Assembly (NCBI RefSeq): GCF_007992435.1
Contig: NZ_BKAG01000007.1
Location: 62,001-126,000 of the forward strand
Length of the DNA stretch: 64,000 bases
Direction: 5' to 3'
From: Prosthecobacter gellanilyticus
GTDB lineage: Bacteria > Verrucomicrobiota > Verrucomicrobiia > Verrucomicrobiales > Verrucomicrobiaceae
The notes under the pieces were generated by a model. That model searched no databases. It was not told the DNA's origin and saw only the letters and a program-made list of their open reading frames with translations. This document shows positions 28,801-39,125 of the stretch, one piece after another (position 1 is the first letter of the stretch; each line of letters begins with the position of its first letter). Made by a program: the position numbers and the translations under genes.

Positions 28801-29156
28801 CGCTGAGAGCGCGGCTCACCCCGCGGCTTTCGGCCCGTGCGGGAGGCAGCTTGCAGGTGACCACCAACTGTTTCATCTGTGATGAGTTCAAGTTTGCCGC
28901 CAGCGCCAGCATCCTTTTCGGCGACCTCACCCTGCCCATCAACATCGCTCAGATTGGTTACAACCTCAAGGATTGCAATGAGGGCCTTTCGGGCGGCATT
29001 CTCTCCGTCCAGCCCTTGAGTGCCAAGGTGGGCGTGAAGTTTTCCGGAAGTTACGAAACAGGGGGTGCCAAGAGCCAGGTGGACTATTCAGCAGACTTCT
29101 TGTCCATCGAAGTCTCGAGTGAAGACCCCTACGTGACGATCAAAACTATCTTTTGA
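25857..29156 (+). CDS. Secreted Ig/invasin-like repeat protein with cysteine-rich region
   Basis: This is up to 1099 residues, from a GTG at 25857. A GTG at 25908 (MKNQTPPK) gives a more normal signal peptide and may be the true start. The signal sequence ends near ATPGPAVAQ. Then come two Ig-like repeats (about 160-340), two invasin/Big_1-like repeats (about 344-552, each with TDxxGxAxxxxxLG), a carboxypeptidase-regulatory-like domain (about 560-610, ISGVVLDNSDVPVPGATI), and a cysteine-rich stretch at about 775-830 (CPPCQKC, CVTC). The last third (about 860-1099) is beta-rich with further Cys. It looks like an extracellular adhesion or scaffold protein. It is the first gene of a tightly packed plus-strand group with gaps of 14, 3 and 26 bases. 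Confidence 0.82.
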   Translation: MCRKPVLSSFTFKPSNPVKNQTPPKDVSAGCSRSFKLLAQWALCLLMFLLLATPGPAVAQLKKVPFMIGNYKVVNTLRVSRQEFEFSIEADITNLGADAPRVVGTVTSTSLDTAIVVRTLAFGDVPAGTTKTSLGTFAIRQNRLVAFNPSVLRWQFTVNSQEFKVAIASPLDGMLANTSVVHVTGTTSSPATTVNVNLTPAVVTGNSFSADVPLTEGANTLTAVATNPLGLVATTSVNVSRDTEKPRVGINAPLENSVTTKSSVTVTGIFSDTVIGTVNSEQGTVVVNGVPALVANRTFIASNVPLTPGLNTLTVTGTDRAGNVGTATTTLTYEAGMVSRIQAFSGDNQSAVIGALLAQPLVVLVTDEQGAPVPNTEVIFKVTQNDGELTGGGRTARSIIVNTDGAGKAQASFQLGSRVGVGNNEVQATAVGFQGPAVFIASSAPAPAGLIVLDSGNRQAGVPNQPLPKPFVAIVVDAGYNRLANTPVIFSVIKGNGTLGGLPVRTVMTDSDGRALVTLKLGPDEGVENNVIEATFPGSSRPPVAFLASGVLPGDAMQTSISGVVLDNSDVPVPGATITVVGTGLTAQSDAQGLFMLKPAPVGTVRLVVDGTTVLRPGSWVTLDYTLTTVAGHDNTIGMPVRLLQIDTSTAVGVGLNYGGTITLPEYPGFSLTLAPGSVTFPGGSKVGSVTATVVHLDKTPEVPNFGQQPRFIISINPKQCLFNPPAKLCLPNVDGLQPGQKTEMYSFDTDLASFVAIGTGTVSSDGMQICSDPGVGVIKGGWHCGGNPSVSGNAGTCPPCQKCEGNGCVADPGKNGQMPPDNKCVTCKNGAQVPITLQPGHEASITASMPNETIGKVNDELKKLKKIGINVAFTAPDNITLTGNEEQCCDPKMGLGMKRELSGNADLGSLTIEGKLWPPGPIPQFGPKKVDFKGFASVEIEGELDVGVFIGGTIGASGQVGFRRECPSQASPDGKSCFFGTLRARLTPRLSARAGGSLQVTTNCFICDEFKFAASASILFGDLTLPINIAQIGYNLKDCNEGLSGGILSVQPLSAKVGVKFSGSYETGGAKSQVDYSADFLSIEVSSEDPYVTIKTIF

Positions 29157-29170
29157 GGACGACGACCCCG

Positions 29171-30310
29171 ATGCATTTGCGTTTACATGACAAGTTGTTG
29201 AGAGCCACGGAGACTTGGCTGGGGTGCCTGCTGGTCTTGTTTTTGCTGGGTGCGCCCGGCGCCGTGCGGGCGGAGGAGTCCGTCGTCACCCTTCGTCTGC
29301 CGTTTTATGCGGAGGCCAAGTATATACTGACGGCTTGTGGCCTCCAGGTCAGGGAGCGCCAACTGAACAACGAGCGCTGGTGGGAGCAGGCCGGGGCGGT
29401 CGAATCGACGTCCGATCTGGCGATGAAGCAGGTGGTGAAGGCCATGCGTGACAAGGATCGCGATGCCCTGTTTGCTTTGTCTGACCCTGTGGAAGGCCGG
29501 GATGGCGAGCGTTTTGACACCCAGGCCAGCGCCTTTTTCGAGCAGTTTGTCGGAGTGGAAGTGCTTTCCATCCCCCGGGCTTACCTGTTCGATGGCATGG
29601 CGGTTTTCTTTGCCGAGGTCCGCCGTGGTGAAAAGGCGGGCTTCGTCTCTTTCGCCTTCCGGTTCAACGAGGATGGCTCCTACAAGTTCCTGCCCTACCG
29701 GACCACGCGCATCAGCTATGTGATGGTGACGGACTGGTTTGACATGGCCAAGGGAAAACTCCCCGAGGCCCCCATGTACTTGAGCGACGAGGAGGTGGGC
29801 AAGACCACGCACGTCACTCCCGTCCTGACGCCCCCTGTTCAGCCTCTGGGAGATGCGGCCGCCAGCATGCTGGTGTTCACGGGGTTTCCAGCGGATGCCG
29901 CGCTTGAGACCCCTCTGGTGACAGAGGTGAAGCAGACCCTGGCCAAGATCAAAGAAGAGCTGGCCAAGCCGGACCTGGGCGAGGTGACCCGGCACATGCT
30001 TCCCAAAGGCGCTGGCCGGCTTAAGAAGTGGCTGGTCACGGCCAAGCCCGAGGAGCGGGCGCAGTACCGCACGGCCATCCTGGGTCAGGAGCCAGTTTTT
30101 GTGATGGACGCAGGTCCCATCGCCGTCGCTTACCTCAGATCCCGGGAGTCCCCCAAGATTGAAGTCATGTACTTCATCCACAACGAGGACAAGACTCTCG
30201 CCTGGACCAACTCCTCCAATGTCCTCCCGGTGGACCAGATTTTTAAAAGTGGTGTTTTTGACCGGGCAAGCCTGGAGGCCCCCCCTTTTGGCAGCCTTCT
30301 AAAAAAGTAA
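29171..30310 (+). CDS. Secreted protein of unknown function
   Basis: From the ATG at 29171 this encodes 379 residues; a TTG at 29153 would overlap the previous gene by 4 bases. A signal peptide ends near GAVRAEE. The mature part is soluble alpha/beta, with a region (about 70-190) rich in charged helices and FAFRFNEDGSYKF, then a Pro-rich linker and a C-terminal domain ending PPFGSLLKK. I recognise no family. Its position, 14 bases after the Ig/invasin-like gene and 3 bases before the 2479-aa gene, implies a shared operon and perhaps a role in export or assembly of those proteins. Confidence 0.72.
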   Translation: MHLRLHDKLLRATETWLGCLLVLFLLGAPGAVRAEESVVTLRLPFYAEAKYILTACGLQVRERQLNNERWWEQAGAVESTSDLAMKQVVKAMRDKDRDALFALSDPVEGRDGERFDTQASAFFEQFVGVEVLSIPRAYLFDGMAVFFAEVRRGEKAGFVSFAFRFNEDGSYKFLPYRTTRISYVMVTDWFDMAKGKLPEAPMYLSDEEVGKTTHVTPVLTPPVQPLGDAAASMLVFTGFPADAALETPLVTEVKQTLAKIKEELAKPDLGEVTRHMLPKGAGRLKKWLVTAKPEERAQYRTAILGQEPVFVMDAGPIAVAYLRSRESPKIEVMYFIHNEDKTLAWTNSSNVLPVDQIFKSGVFDRASLEAPPFGSLLKK

Positions 30311-30313
30311 ACA

Positions 30314-33300
30314 ATGAATACTCCCAAACTGGCACAAAGGTCAGGAGGCCGGGCCCCGAGGGCCGCATGGCTCCATGTCTGCCTTTCCTTCCTGGTCTGG
30401 TTTAGCCAAACGGCCATGGCTGACCCGCTTCCGCCCGGCACCATTGTGAGCGTGCTCAACCGCAGCGTGCAGGTGCGCGAGGACGGCACCTGGAATCTGC
30501 CGAACATCCCGGCCAACACAGGGCTGGTCCGGGCGCGCGCCACTTACACCAAGGACGGTGTGACCCAGTCCGGCCAGTCTGACTTCTTCCTGGTCCCGGC
30601 CAACGGCTCCGTGACGGTGCCAGACATCATCCTGGGCGCGGTGAGCCCCATCCCGAAGGAGCTGAAAGTCACCTCCACAGCGACGACCCTGACAACCAGG
30701 GGTGCCACCGCGCAGCTGACGGCCACGGCGACCTACCCGGACGGCACGGTGAAGGACGTGACCTCCCCAGCTCTGGGCACCAGCTTCTTCATCAGCAACA
30801 CCACCATCGCCAGCGTGAGCGACTCCGGCCTGGTGACGGCGAATGCGGCGGGCACCGTCATCCTTTCCGCCACCAATGATGGCGCGGTCGGCATCATCCA
30901 GCTGCGCGTGGCATTCTCCTCCACCGACTCCGATGGTGACGGCATCCCGGACGAGATCGAGGTGGCGAACCGCCTGAATCCCAATGAGCCGGTGGATGCG
31001 AAGGAAGACCCGGACGGCGACGGCCTGTCGAACTTTGAGGAACTGATGGTCTACGGCACCGATCCCTTCCGCGCCGACACCGACGGTGACGGCATCAAGG
31101 ACCGGCAGGAGGTCCTCGGCACGCTGGGCAAGGTGACCAATCCCTTGCTGCGGGACACGGATGGCGACGGCATCAATGATGCCCTGGAGTACCAGACCGG
31201 CACGGACCCCACGGACTCTAACAGCAAGAATTTTGCCGCGGCGCTGGACTCCCTGCAGGTCACCCCCTCCGCCATGGTCCTGACGGTCAACTCAATCCTT
31301 GGCGAGGCCTCCCAGCAACTTTCGGTGGTGGGCCGCTTCAAGGACGGCAGCACCCTGGACCTCACGCCGACGAGCCGGGGAACCAATTATGTGTCTAGCA
31401 ATCTCTTTGTGGCCAACTTTGGCAGCCCCGACGGCCGTGTGTTTGCCGGTGACGACGGCACGGCGGTGCTGACGGTGACGAGCAACGGGTTCTCCAAGAC
31501 CGTCAATGTGACCGTGCAGTCCTTCGCGCCGGTCGCGCGCTCGTTTGTCGACATCCCGGGCTTTGCCAATGCAGTGGCGGTGCAGGGCAGTTACGCCTAC
31601 GTCGCCGCCGGAGCCAGCGGCCTCCAGGTGGTGGACGTGTCTGATCCCCGCAACCCGGTCATCGTCGGTTCGCTGGACACGCCCGGAAACGCGAACGATG
31701 TGCGGGTGTCAGGAAATCTGGCCTACGTGGCGGACGGCACGGCAGGTCTGCGGGTCATCAGCATCGCCAAGCCCACTGCGCCTGTGTCCATCGGGTCGGT
31801 AGACACGCCGGGAGAGGCCTGGGATTTGGTGCTGGTCGGTACCCGGGTCTACCTGGCGGACGGCTCGGAAGGTCTCAAAGTGATCGATGCCTCTGTGCCC
31901 AGCGTTCCCAGCATTATCGGCAGCCTGATTGTGAATGGCACCGCCAAAGGGGTGGATGTGTCTGGCACCACGGTGGCGCTGGCCGTGGGCTACGGCGGCC
32001 TGCTGGTGGTGGATGTGGCGAACCCGGCGCAGCCCGTGCTGGTCGGAACCGCGGCTTACAGCAGCGCAGACGCGCGCGACGTGGCCCTCAGCGGCACCTA
32101 TGCCTTCGTCGCGGACACGAGCTTGAGCTTGATGCCCGTCAATCTGGCCAACAGGGCGGCTCCCGTGGTGGGCACCCCGCCTTCAATCAGCACCGGGGGC
32201 AGGCTGGAGTGCGTCGTCATGGACGGACGTTTTGCCATCGGAGCGGACATCAATTTTGTGAACGGCGTGCCGATCACGGACGTGAGCACGCCTGCGACTC
32301 CCGTACCCAAGGCAATTCTGGACTTCGGCCAGTATCGGGATGATGATGGTCACGGCATCGCCGTGCAGGGCGGGTACGCGTACCTGGCCGCCGCTTATGG
32401 CAGTGCCTTCGTCGAAAATGGAACTTACGGCACCTCCCGGCTCTACATCGGTCAATATCAGGTCATCGAGGATAACGCGGGCATTCCGCCGCAGGTCTTC
32501 ATCACTTCGCCAGCCTCGGGAGCGACGGTCACGGAGGGTTCCACCATCACCGTCAAGGTCAACGCGTCGGATGATGTGGAAGTGGCGGCGGTCCGGCTCC
32601 TGGTGAACGGGGTCCAGGTGAACTCTGACAGCGGGGCACCGTATGAGCTGACGTATGATGTGCCCCTGGGCGCGACCACGCTCACGCTCCAGGCACAGGC
32701 GGTGGACTTTGGCAACAACGCCACGACCAGCGCCTCCGTGGTGGTGAACGTGTCTCCGGATCTTCCGCCCACGGCCACCATCGCCGCCCCTGCAGAGGGC
32801 GCGGTGCTGTTTGAAGAGCAGACGGTCACCTTCACCGGCTCCGCGGTCGATGATTTGGGCGTGGTATCCATGAAATTTTATGTGGAGGGCGTGCTGGCTG
32901 ACACAGACACCTCCGCACCTTACCAGACGACCTTCGTGGTGCCTCTCGGCGTGACGAGCAGGAGTCTGCGGGTGGAAGCCGTGGACACGGCGGGACACAC
33001 GGCCACGAGCGCCACGCGGGTGCTGCAGGTGGTCCCGGATCCGAAGACGACGGTGATCGGCAAGGTGGTGGATCCTGCCGGAGCCAGCGTGGTTGGCGCG
33101 GCCGTGACCCTGAACTTCGGCGGCACTGCGACCACCGCGATCAATGGCAGCTTCTCCATCTCGAATGTGCCCACGGTACGCGGCAATATTGTGGCCAGCG
33201 TCACGGCCAATGTCGGTGGCAAAAATTTGAAGGGAACTTCCGCAGCCATCCCCCCGAACCCAGGAGCGGTGACGGACCTTGGCATCATTTCCTTCCGGGA

Positions 33301-36300
33301 CGAGCTGGCGCTGCTCATTGTCTGCTCGGACTCCAGTCCGCCCACCAGCCAGATGCTTGCCTCCGGCTACTTCTCGAAAGTGGACGTGTATTATTCCAAC
33401 TACCAGACACCCACGCTTTCATATCTGCAGCAGTATGATGCGGTCCTCCACTATTCCAACAACTACCCGGGTGACGCGAACGCTCTTGGCAACGTGCTGG
33501 CGGACTTTGTGGATGCAGGCGGAGCCGTGGCACTGGCCACTTACAGCTACAGCAGCCCGTGGTCGGTGGCCGGGAGAATCATGCAGACGGGATACTCGCC
33601 GTTCAAAAACGTGCAATCCAACGGCACTCCCACTGGCAATCTGGTCGCCGTGGTTCCCGGGCATCCCATTTTCGAAGAAGATGTGCTCACGGGCCTGCAT
33701 TATTTTAACAACTATAATTTTGCCAGGCCCACGCTGGACACGAACGCTATCCTGCTGGCCACGGATGGTAGTGGTGTGAACATGATCGCCGTCAACGCGG
33801 CGGGCAACATGGTGGGTCTCAATCTGTTTCCTGCCCTTTACGGTGGCAACAATGAGAACGTGTACAAGCTGATCGCCAACGCCGTGTTTTACGTGGGCGG
33901 CGGCTCGGTCGTCTCCAAGTCCCCCAAGTTCACCACGCATCCTGCCGACCAGACGGTGAACGCGGGTCTGAATGCCACTTTCTCTGTCGTCGTGACAGGA
34001 GATCCCGCGCCCTCCATCAAGTGGCAGCGGTCGGTCAATAGCGGCGCCAGCTGGACGGATCTGGTCAACGGTCCCGGCCACAATGGCGTCACCACGTCCG
34101 TCCTCAGCGTGATGAATCTGACTGCCAACCAGAGCGGTCACCGCTACCGCGTGGTGGCGACAAACACGCTTGGCTCGATGAACAGCAACAGCGCCACGCT
34201 CCTTGTGAGCTCCGTGCCGGTCATCGTTTCACATCCCACCAGCGCCACCCTCTTCATCGGGGACGAAGCTGTTTTCGAGGTCGCCGTGGCAGGGCACCCC
34301 GCCCCGCAATACCAGTGGCAGATCTCCACCAACGGCGGCGATACCTGGACGGACTTGGTCGAGGGGGCGGCCTATGTGGGCGTGCAGACCGCTTCGCTGC
34401 ATGTGCCTGACCTGACGCTGAACATGTCGAGCTCGCGTTTCCGGGTCGTGGTGACCAACGCCCTGGGCGCGACCACCAGCAACGCGGCGACGCTCACGGT
34501 GCGGTCCGCTCCGGTCATCACCCAGCATCCTGCGGATGTCACGGTGAACTCGGGCTCGGCGGCTCAGTTTTCCATCGTTGCCTCCGGCACGCCGGAGCCT
34601 TCCTACCAGTGGCAGGAGATGGGTCAGGGCGGCTTTTCCTGGACGAACCTGGAAAACACCGGCCCTTACAGCGGCACCCATGGCACGACCTTGACGGTGA
34701 CCAGCAGCCCGCTTCTCGGCGGCATGCACTACCGCTGCGTGGCGACGAATATTTATGGCAGCCGGACGAGCGATCTTGCGCACCTGTTCGTGAACTACGC
34801 GCCCATCTTCTCCACCCAGCCGGCGAACTGGACGGTGATCGCGGGTGATGGCGTGATGCTGACGGCGGGCGTCAATGCGGTTCCGATGGCCATGCTCCAG
34901 TGGCAGACCTCGGTCAACGGTGGCGGTGCCTGGACCGATCTGGTGGATGACGGTGTGTTCACTGGCACGAACACCCATCAGCTTTCATTCATGTCCACGC
35001 TGGCGCAAAACGGTCATCTGTTCCGCCTGCGTGCCACAAACAACCTGGGCACGACCGCCAGCAATCCGGCCACCCTCACAGTCACGGCCACGGGTGTGAT
35101 GAGTCTGCAGCTGACTCCGGCCACGCTCACCAGCACCTCCACCAGCTCAGCCGTCCTTCAGATCAAGGGAATGACGGCCGGGGACACCGCCGCCGTGGAA
35201 CGCTTTGTCGATGTGAATGGCAACGGCATCATTGATGCGGCGGACTTCCTGGCGGAGAAATTCGCCGTGACCAGCGGCGAGGTGGCTTCCATCGGCGGCG
35301 TGCGCAATCCCTTCGTGGCGGGGGATGAGGACGGCGCGGCGGATGGTCAGATCTCGGTCAAGATCACACCTTCGGTCGGGTCCGAGTTTGGCCGGCTGGC
35401 CGGGGCGCACATCCTGAGGGTGAGCAGCCCCTTTGAAAACTTCGCCCCGCTGACCACCACGCTGACCCTCACACAGCCCGCTCTTGCGCAGTCGTTCACC
35501 GGCACGATTACCGATGGTGCCAACCGGGTGCCTTATGCCAGCGTGGTGCTGCTGGATGCGAGCACGGAAGAGTTCGTGGTCGGGGCGCTGGCCAATTCTA
35601 CAGGCAAGTACACCATCACCGCGCCACCGGGGACCTATAAGGTCGTCGCGTTCAAGAGCGGTTTTGTGACGAATTTCGCCGCCGCTCCGCCGGTGGCACT
35701 GGCTGCCGGGGCGACGGTGAGCCGGGTGGTGACGCTCACGGCGGCCACCACTTCCATATCCGGGGTAGTAACCGGACAATTCGTGGCCGAGGGATTCGCG
35801 GAGAGCGGGTTCAGCGGCGTCCAGGTCTTCGCCACGTCCCAGGGCGGGCTGGCGGCGGTGACGCAAACAGACGATCTCGGTCATTATCTCCTGCCGGTCA
35901 CGTCCGGCATCTGGAGTGTCACCACTTCGGAGGAGTCTCTCCGCCGGCTGGGTTACGTGGGCGTGAACTACGACACGACACCCCTTTCCGTCAGCACACA
36001 GGCGGGCGCGGTGACCGGGGCGAACCATTCGGTGTATCCTGCCACGGCGCTCATCCAGGGCACGGTGAGAGGTCCCAATGGCAACCCGCTGCCAGGCATC
36101 ATGCTGGATGCGAGCCACAACTACGGCACGCTGGAGGTGGGCAATCTGCTGACCGACGCCGCCGGCCACTACGTCATGCCGGTCACGGACGGGCCTTGGG
36201 TCATCTACATTGCACACGACAGCCCTGGTCTGACGGGGCTTCTGGTTCCGGACGGCACGGAGTTTCACCTGAACTACTATGAGGTCCGGCAAGCGGACTT

Positions 36301-37753
36301 CAGCCTGGTCGCGGCCACCACGCAGATCACGGGCAGTGTGAAAGACGGGGGCAACCTGCCCATCAGCGGGGTACGGGTCTATGCCTCGTCCACCCTGGGC
36401 GGAGTGAACTTCTCCAGTTCTGCCACCACAAGTGCCACAGGCCAGTATTCCCTGGCCGTCTGTGCCGGGCACTGGACTGTTTCTGTCGCCGCGGACGAGC
36501 TGCGCTCCCGCGGTTATGTCTGGCCTTCCGAACAAACTGCCATGGTCGCGGGGGCGCCTGTGATCCGGAACTTTGTGGCCCCGCAGGCCTCCGCCACCAT
36601 CTTTGGTTCGCTGAAGGATGACCACGGCACCCCCATCACCGGTGTGCCTGTGTATGGTGAGTCCACCTTCGCCGGGGTGGTGTATTACGGCACCGCGCTG
36701 ACCAACGAGCTGGGCAACTACTCGCTGCCCATCTTCCCGGGTTCGTGGGCGGTTTCTGTGTCTGAGGAGGCGCTGCAGTTCCGGGGATATGTGGCACCTA
36801 TGTCGCGCAGTGTCATGGTGCCGGCTGGCACTGCGGTGCTGAACCTCGTGGCACCGGTGGCCACGGGTGCGGTGACGGGCTCGGTGACGGATGAAAACTT
36901 CGCACCCATTTCGGGCGTGCGTGTGTTCGGCGACCTCACCCTGGGTAATGTCGGGTATGCGGCCAGCGGCGTCACAGACGATGACGGTTTGTATTTCATC
37001 CCGCTGTTTAACGGCAACTGGTCCGTGAGCGTGGACAACGACGACCTCCAGGCGCTGGGCTACGTGATTCCCGAGGCGCAGGAGGCCCTGGTCAACGATG
37101 AGTTCTACGATCTGAACTTCACCGCGATGTCGGCCTCTGCCAGCATCAAGGGCTTCCTCAGAAACCCGCAGAACCAGCCCATTGCCGGTGTGCAGATGTT
37201 CGGTTTCATCGCGGCGGACGGCTATCACAGCTTTGACATCACCAACACCCTGGGTGCCTACACGCTGCCGGCCACGGCAGGTTTGTGGAATGTGGGACCA
37301 TCGGCGGAGGACCTGCAGGCCCAGGGCTACCTGCCTCCGGTGAATCAGGATGTCCTGGTAAATGCGGGTGGCATCTCCATGCTGGACTTTGTGGCCAATA
37401 CCCCAGGCGGTCAGCCGCAGGTGGCGTCCGCGTTTGTCGCTCCCTTGCCTGAGATCACCCTGCAGCCCGCCAGCCAGTCCGTGGTGGCCGGTCAGAAGGT
37501 GGCCTTCCGCGTCGCCACCTCGGGTGGCTCAGTCAGTCTGCAGTGGCAGGTCTCCAGCAATGATGGGACCACCTGGACAGAGATCGGCAATGGCGCCAGC
37601 TACAAAGGGGCCACGTCTGCCGTTCTCTATGTGACGACGGACCTCGACCTGAACGGTCGCCGCTATCGCTGTGTGGTCACCCATGCTAACGGGACCCTCA
37701 TCAGCAGTGGTGCGGTGCTCACGGTCAGGGCGCCGCGCCAGACGACTCCCTAA
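30314..37753 (+). CDS. Giant secreted mosaic protein (Big_2, TSP3, LVIVD, Ig-like and carboxypeptidase-regulatory-like repeats)
   Basis: This 2479-residue protein has a signal peptide ending near QTAMA (about residue 36). Domains in order: a Big_2-like domain (115-200); thrombospondin-3-type Ca2+ repeats (205-305: [40 protein letters not shown]); a second Big_2-like domain (310-405); LVIVD propeller-like repeats (410-617); two Ig-like domains (725-910); one carboxypeptidase-regulatory-like domain (913-990); a region resembling a glutamine-amidotransferase-like fold (998-1195, [13 protein letters not shown]); four Ig-like repeats with W...T.L pattern (1204-1593); a segment with [13 protein letters not shown] (about 1620); seven regulatory-like repeats of about 90 residues (1729-2369); and a final Ig-like domain (2380-2470). 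No C-terminal sorting signal is visible. It is probably an extracellular Ca2+-stabilised fibre; its role is unknown. Confidence 0.86.
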   Translation: MNTPKLAQRSGGRAPRAAWLHVCLSFLVWFSQTAMADPLPPGTIVSVLNRSVQVREDGTWNLPNIPANTGLVRARATYTKDGVTQSGQSDFFLVPANGSVTVPDIILGAVSPIPKELKVTSTATTLTTRGATAQLTATATYPDGTVKDVTSPALGTSFFISNTTIASVSDSGLVTANAAGTVILSATNDGAVGIIQLRVAFSSTDSDGDGIPDEIEVANRLNPNEPVDAKEDPDGDGLSNFEELMVYGTDPFRADTDGDGIKDRQEVLGTLGKVTNPLLRDTDGDGINDALEYQTGTDPTDSNSKNFAAALDSLQVTPSAMVLTVNSILGEASQQLSVVGRFKDGSTLDLTPTSRGTNYVSSNLFVANFGSPDGRVFAGDDGTAVLTVTSNGFSKTVNVTVQSFAPVARSFVDIPGFANAVAVQGSYAYVAAGASGLQVVDVSDPRNPVIVGSLDTPGNANDVRVSGNLAYVADGTAGLRVISIAKPTAPVSIGSVDTPGEAWDLVLVGTRVYLADGSEGLKVIDASVPSVPSIIGSLIVNGTAKGVDVSGTTVALAVGYGGLLVVDVANPAQPVLVGTAAYSSADARDVALSGTYAFVADTSLSLMPVNLANRAAPVVGTPPSISTGGRLECVVMDGRFAIGADINFVNGVPITDVSTPATPVPKAILDFGQYRDDDGHGIAVQGGYAYLAAAYGSAFVENGTYGTSRLYIGQYQVIEDNAGIPPQVFITSPASGATVTEGSTITVKVNASDDVEVAAVRLLVNGVQVNSDSGAPYELTYDVPLGATTLTLQAQAVDFGNNATTSASVVVNVSPDLPPTATIAAPAEGAVLFEEQTVTFTGSAVDDLGVVSMKFYVEGVLADTDTSAPYQTTFVVPLGVTSRSLRVEAVDTAGHTATSATRVLQVVPDPKTTVIGKVVDPAGASVVGAAVTLNFGGTATTAINGSFSISNVPTVRGNIVASVTANVGGKNLKGTSAAIPPNPGAVTDLGIISFRDELALLIVCSDSSPPTSQMLASGYFSKVDVYYSNYQTPTLSYLQQYDAVLHYSNNYPGDANALGNVLADFVDAGGAVALATYSYSSPWSVAGRIMQTGYSPFKNVQSNGTPTGNLVAVVPGHPIFEEDVLTGLHYFNNYNFARPTLDTNAILLATDGSGVNMIAVNAAGNMVGLNLFPALYGGNNENVYKLIANAVFYVGGGSVVSKSPKFTTHPADQTVNAGLNATFSVVVTGDPAPSIKWQRSVNSGASWTDLVNGPGHNGVTTSVLSVMNLTANQSGHRYRVVATNTLGSMNSNSATLLVSSVPVIVSHPTSATLFIGDEAVFEVAVAGHPAPQYQWQISTNGGDTWTDLVEGAAYVGVQTASLHVPDLTLNMSSSRFRVVVTNALGATTSNAATLTVRSAPVITQHPADVTVNSGSAAQFSIVASGTPEPSYQWQEMGQGGFSWTNLENTGPYSGTHGTTLTVTSSPLLGGMHYRCVATNIYGSRTSDLAHLFVNYAPIFSTQPANWTVIAGDGVMLTAGVNAVPMAMLQWQTSVNGGGAWTDLVDDGVFTGTNTHQLSFMSTLAQNGHLFRLRATNNLGTTASNPATLTVTATGVMSLQLTPATLTSTSTSSAVLQIKGMTAGDTAAVERFVDVNGNGIIDAADFLAEKFAVTSGEVASIGGVRNPFVAGDEDGAADGQISVKITPSVGSEFGRLAGAHILRVSSPFENFAPLTTTLTLTQPALAQSFTGTITDGANRVPYASVVLLDASTEEFVVGALANSTGKYTITAPPGTYKVVAFKSGFVTNFAAAPPVALAAGATVSRVVTLTAATTSISGVVTGQFVAEGFAESGFSGVQVFATSQGGLAAVTQTDDLGHYLLPVTSGIWSVTTSEESLRRLGYVGVNYDTTPLSVSTQAGAVTGANHSVYPATALIQGTVRGPNGNPLPGIMLDASHNYGTLEVGNLLTDAAGHYVMPVTDGPWVIYIAHDSPGLTGLLVPDGTEFHLNYYEVRQADFSLVAATTQITGSVKDGGNLPISGVRVYASSTLGGVNFSSSATTSATGQYSLAVCAGHWTVSVAADELRSRGYVWPSEQTAMVAGAPVIRNFVAPQASATIFGSLKDDHGTPITGVPVYGESTFAGVVYYGTALTNELGNYSLPIFPGSWAVSVSEEALQFRGYVAPMSRSVMVPAGTAVLNLVAPVATGAVTGSVTDENFAPISGVRVFGDLTLGNVGYAASGVTDDDGLYFIPLFNGNWSVSVDNDDLQALGYVIPEAQEALVNDEFYDLNFTAMSASASIKGFLRNPQNQPIAGVQMFGFIAADGYHSFDITNTLGAYTLPATAGLWNVGPSAEDLQAQGYLPPVNQDVLVNAGGISMLDFVANTPGGQPQVASAFVAPLPEITLQPASQSVVAGQKVAFRVATSGGSVSLQWQVSSNDGTTWTEIGNGASYKGATSAVLYVTTDLDLNGRRYRCVVTHANGTLISSGAVLTVRAPRQTTP

Positions 37754-37779
37754 CCCAATCGATCCGTCCGAGTCCCCCC

Positions 37780-38985
37780 ATGAAGAGTCTTTCAGATCCA
37801 GCAGCATCGTCGTTGCCACGAGGCATTTCCTTGAACTCCAGGCTGGCGGCGGCGGCCGGGCTGCTGCTGGCGGCCTGCGTTCCGGCGCTGGCGGAAGACC
37901 TGCCGAAGATCGAGTTTGAGAAGGTGGTCTATGACTTCAAAACGGTGACCGACACGGACACGATCACGGGCGCCTTTAAATTCAAAAATACGGGCAAGGC
38001 GGACCTGATGATGCCGCAGCCCACCACGAGCTGCGGCTGCACCGTGGCCCGGATGGACAAGTTCATCTACCACCCGGGGGAGGAGGGCAGCGTCAGCTTT
38101 GAGTGGCGGCTCACCGGCACGCGCGGCCTCATGTCCAAGACGGTCACGCTGCAGTCAAACGACCCCCACAATCCGCGGCAGATCCTGACGATTAATGCCG
38201 ACTACTCGCCTCTCTATGAGGTGGACCCGGTCTCGCTTACGGTGGACGTGAAGCTGGGTTCGGCCACCGCCGGCACCCCGGTGAAAATCTTCCGCATGGA
38301 CGGCAAGCCGCTGCAGATCCGCCGGATCGAAACCTCGCAGCCCTGGATCACGGCCAAGCTGCTGGGGGAGACGGAGATTCTGGTGGAGGTGAAGGGGCTC
38401 GCGCCGCCGCGCCGCTACAATGAGACCGTCTCCGTCTACGCGGGGGACAATGACAAGACACCCGTGACCACCCTGCCAGTCTTCGGCGGCATCTCCGGAG
38501 AGCTCATTGCCTCACCAGACAGCTTGTTCTGGAGCATCACGGACTCGGCGCTGCAGCCGGGCCGGTCGGAAGCCCTGGTCACCCGGCGCCTCCGGGTCCG
38601 CTCCCTCTCGGGCAAGGCTTTTGAGATCAAGAACCTCGCCAGTTCACTGAAGGGGCTGAGCCTGGAACTGAATGAACTGGGGCCTGGCGGTTTTGAGGTG
38701 ACCGCGCGGCTAGATGAAGTGCCCAAGCTGGGACACGAGGGCTTCCTGACTTTTGAAACCTCGGAACCGACGATGTCCAAGATGCAGGTCCCGCTCACCG
38801 TCGCCGTGCTCATGAAGCGTCCTGAACCCCCGGTGGGCGCGGAGGCTGATGGCCAGCCCGGCGCGCCGGTCACCACCACGACAACGACCACGGGCAGCGG
38901 GGCTGCGGCGGGACCAGCCGCTGGCAGCGCGGCTTCGGGCAGCGCGGCTTCGGGGAAGGCGGGCCCGGCTGGCAGCAGCAAATGA
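37780..38985 (+). CDS. Secreted DUF1573-domain protein
   Basis: This 401-residue protein has a signal peptide after a polar N-terminal extension (hydrophobic stretch about 22-38, ending PALA). Residues about 45-150 match DUF1573: FEKVVYDFKTV, FKFKNTGKADL, TTSCGCTVA, and SNDPHNPRQILTI. This is an ASH/MSP-like beta-sandwich often found in secreted Bacteroidetes and Verrucomicrobia proteins. A second beta region follows (about 160-350). The tail is low complexity, Thr- then Ala/Gly/Ser-rich. It lies 26 bases after the 2479-aa gene. DUF1573 proteins have no settled function; a structural or chaperone role for the large neighbours is a guess. Confidence 0.85.
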   Translation: MKSLSDPAASSLPRGISLNSRLAAAAGLLLAACVPALAEDLPKIEFEKVVYDFKTVTDTDTITGAFKFKNTGKADLMMPQPTTSCGCTVARMDKFIYHPGEEGSVSFEWRLTGTRGLMSKTVTLQSNDPHNPRQILTINADYSPLYEVDPVSLTVDVKLGSATAGTPVKIFRMDGKPLQIRRIETSQPWITAKLLGETEILVEVKGLAPPRRYNETVSVYAGDNDKTPVTTLPVFGGISGELIASPDSLFWSITDSALQPGRSEALVTRRLRVRSLSGKAFEIKNLASSLKGLSLELNELGPGGFEVTARLDEVPKLGHEGFLTFETSEPTMSKMQVPLTVAVLMKRPEPPVGAEADGQPGAPVTTTTTTTGSGAAAGPAAGSAASGSAASGKAGPAGSSK

Positions 38986-39125
38986 AGCCCTGCCCGCCCT
39001 GGGTGTGGATGCGGTCTTGCTGGCAGCGTCCGTCCTGCTATTTTACGGTCGCTCGGCCGGGGCACGGCAGCAAAAAAATACAGAGTTAGTTAGGTGAAAC
39101 TCATCCCCCGTTTTCACAGCATCTC

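Noticed and set aside
35147..37228. Long open frame on the minus strand inside the 2479-aa gene
   Set aside because: It is His/Arg/Gly-rich nonsense opposite the regular repeats of the real gene, which continue unbroken through it.
35497..37420. CRISPR-like regular repeats
   Set aside because: The period of about 270-280 bases is an in-frame protein repeat (regulatory-like domains), with no short direct repeats and spacers.
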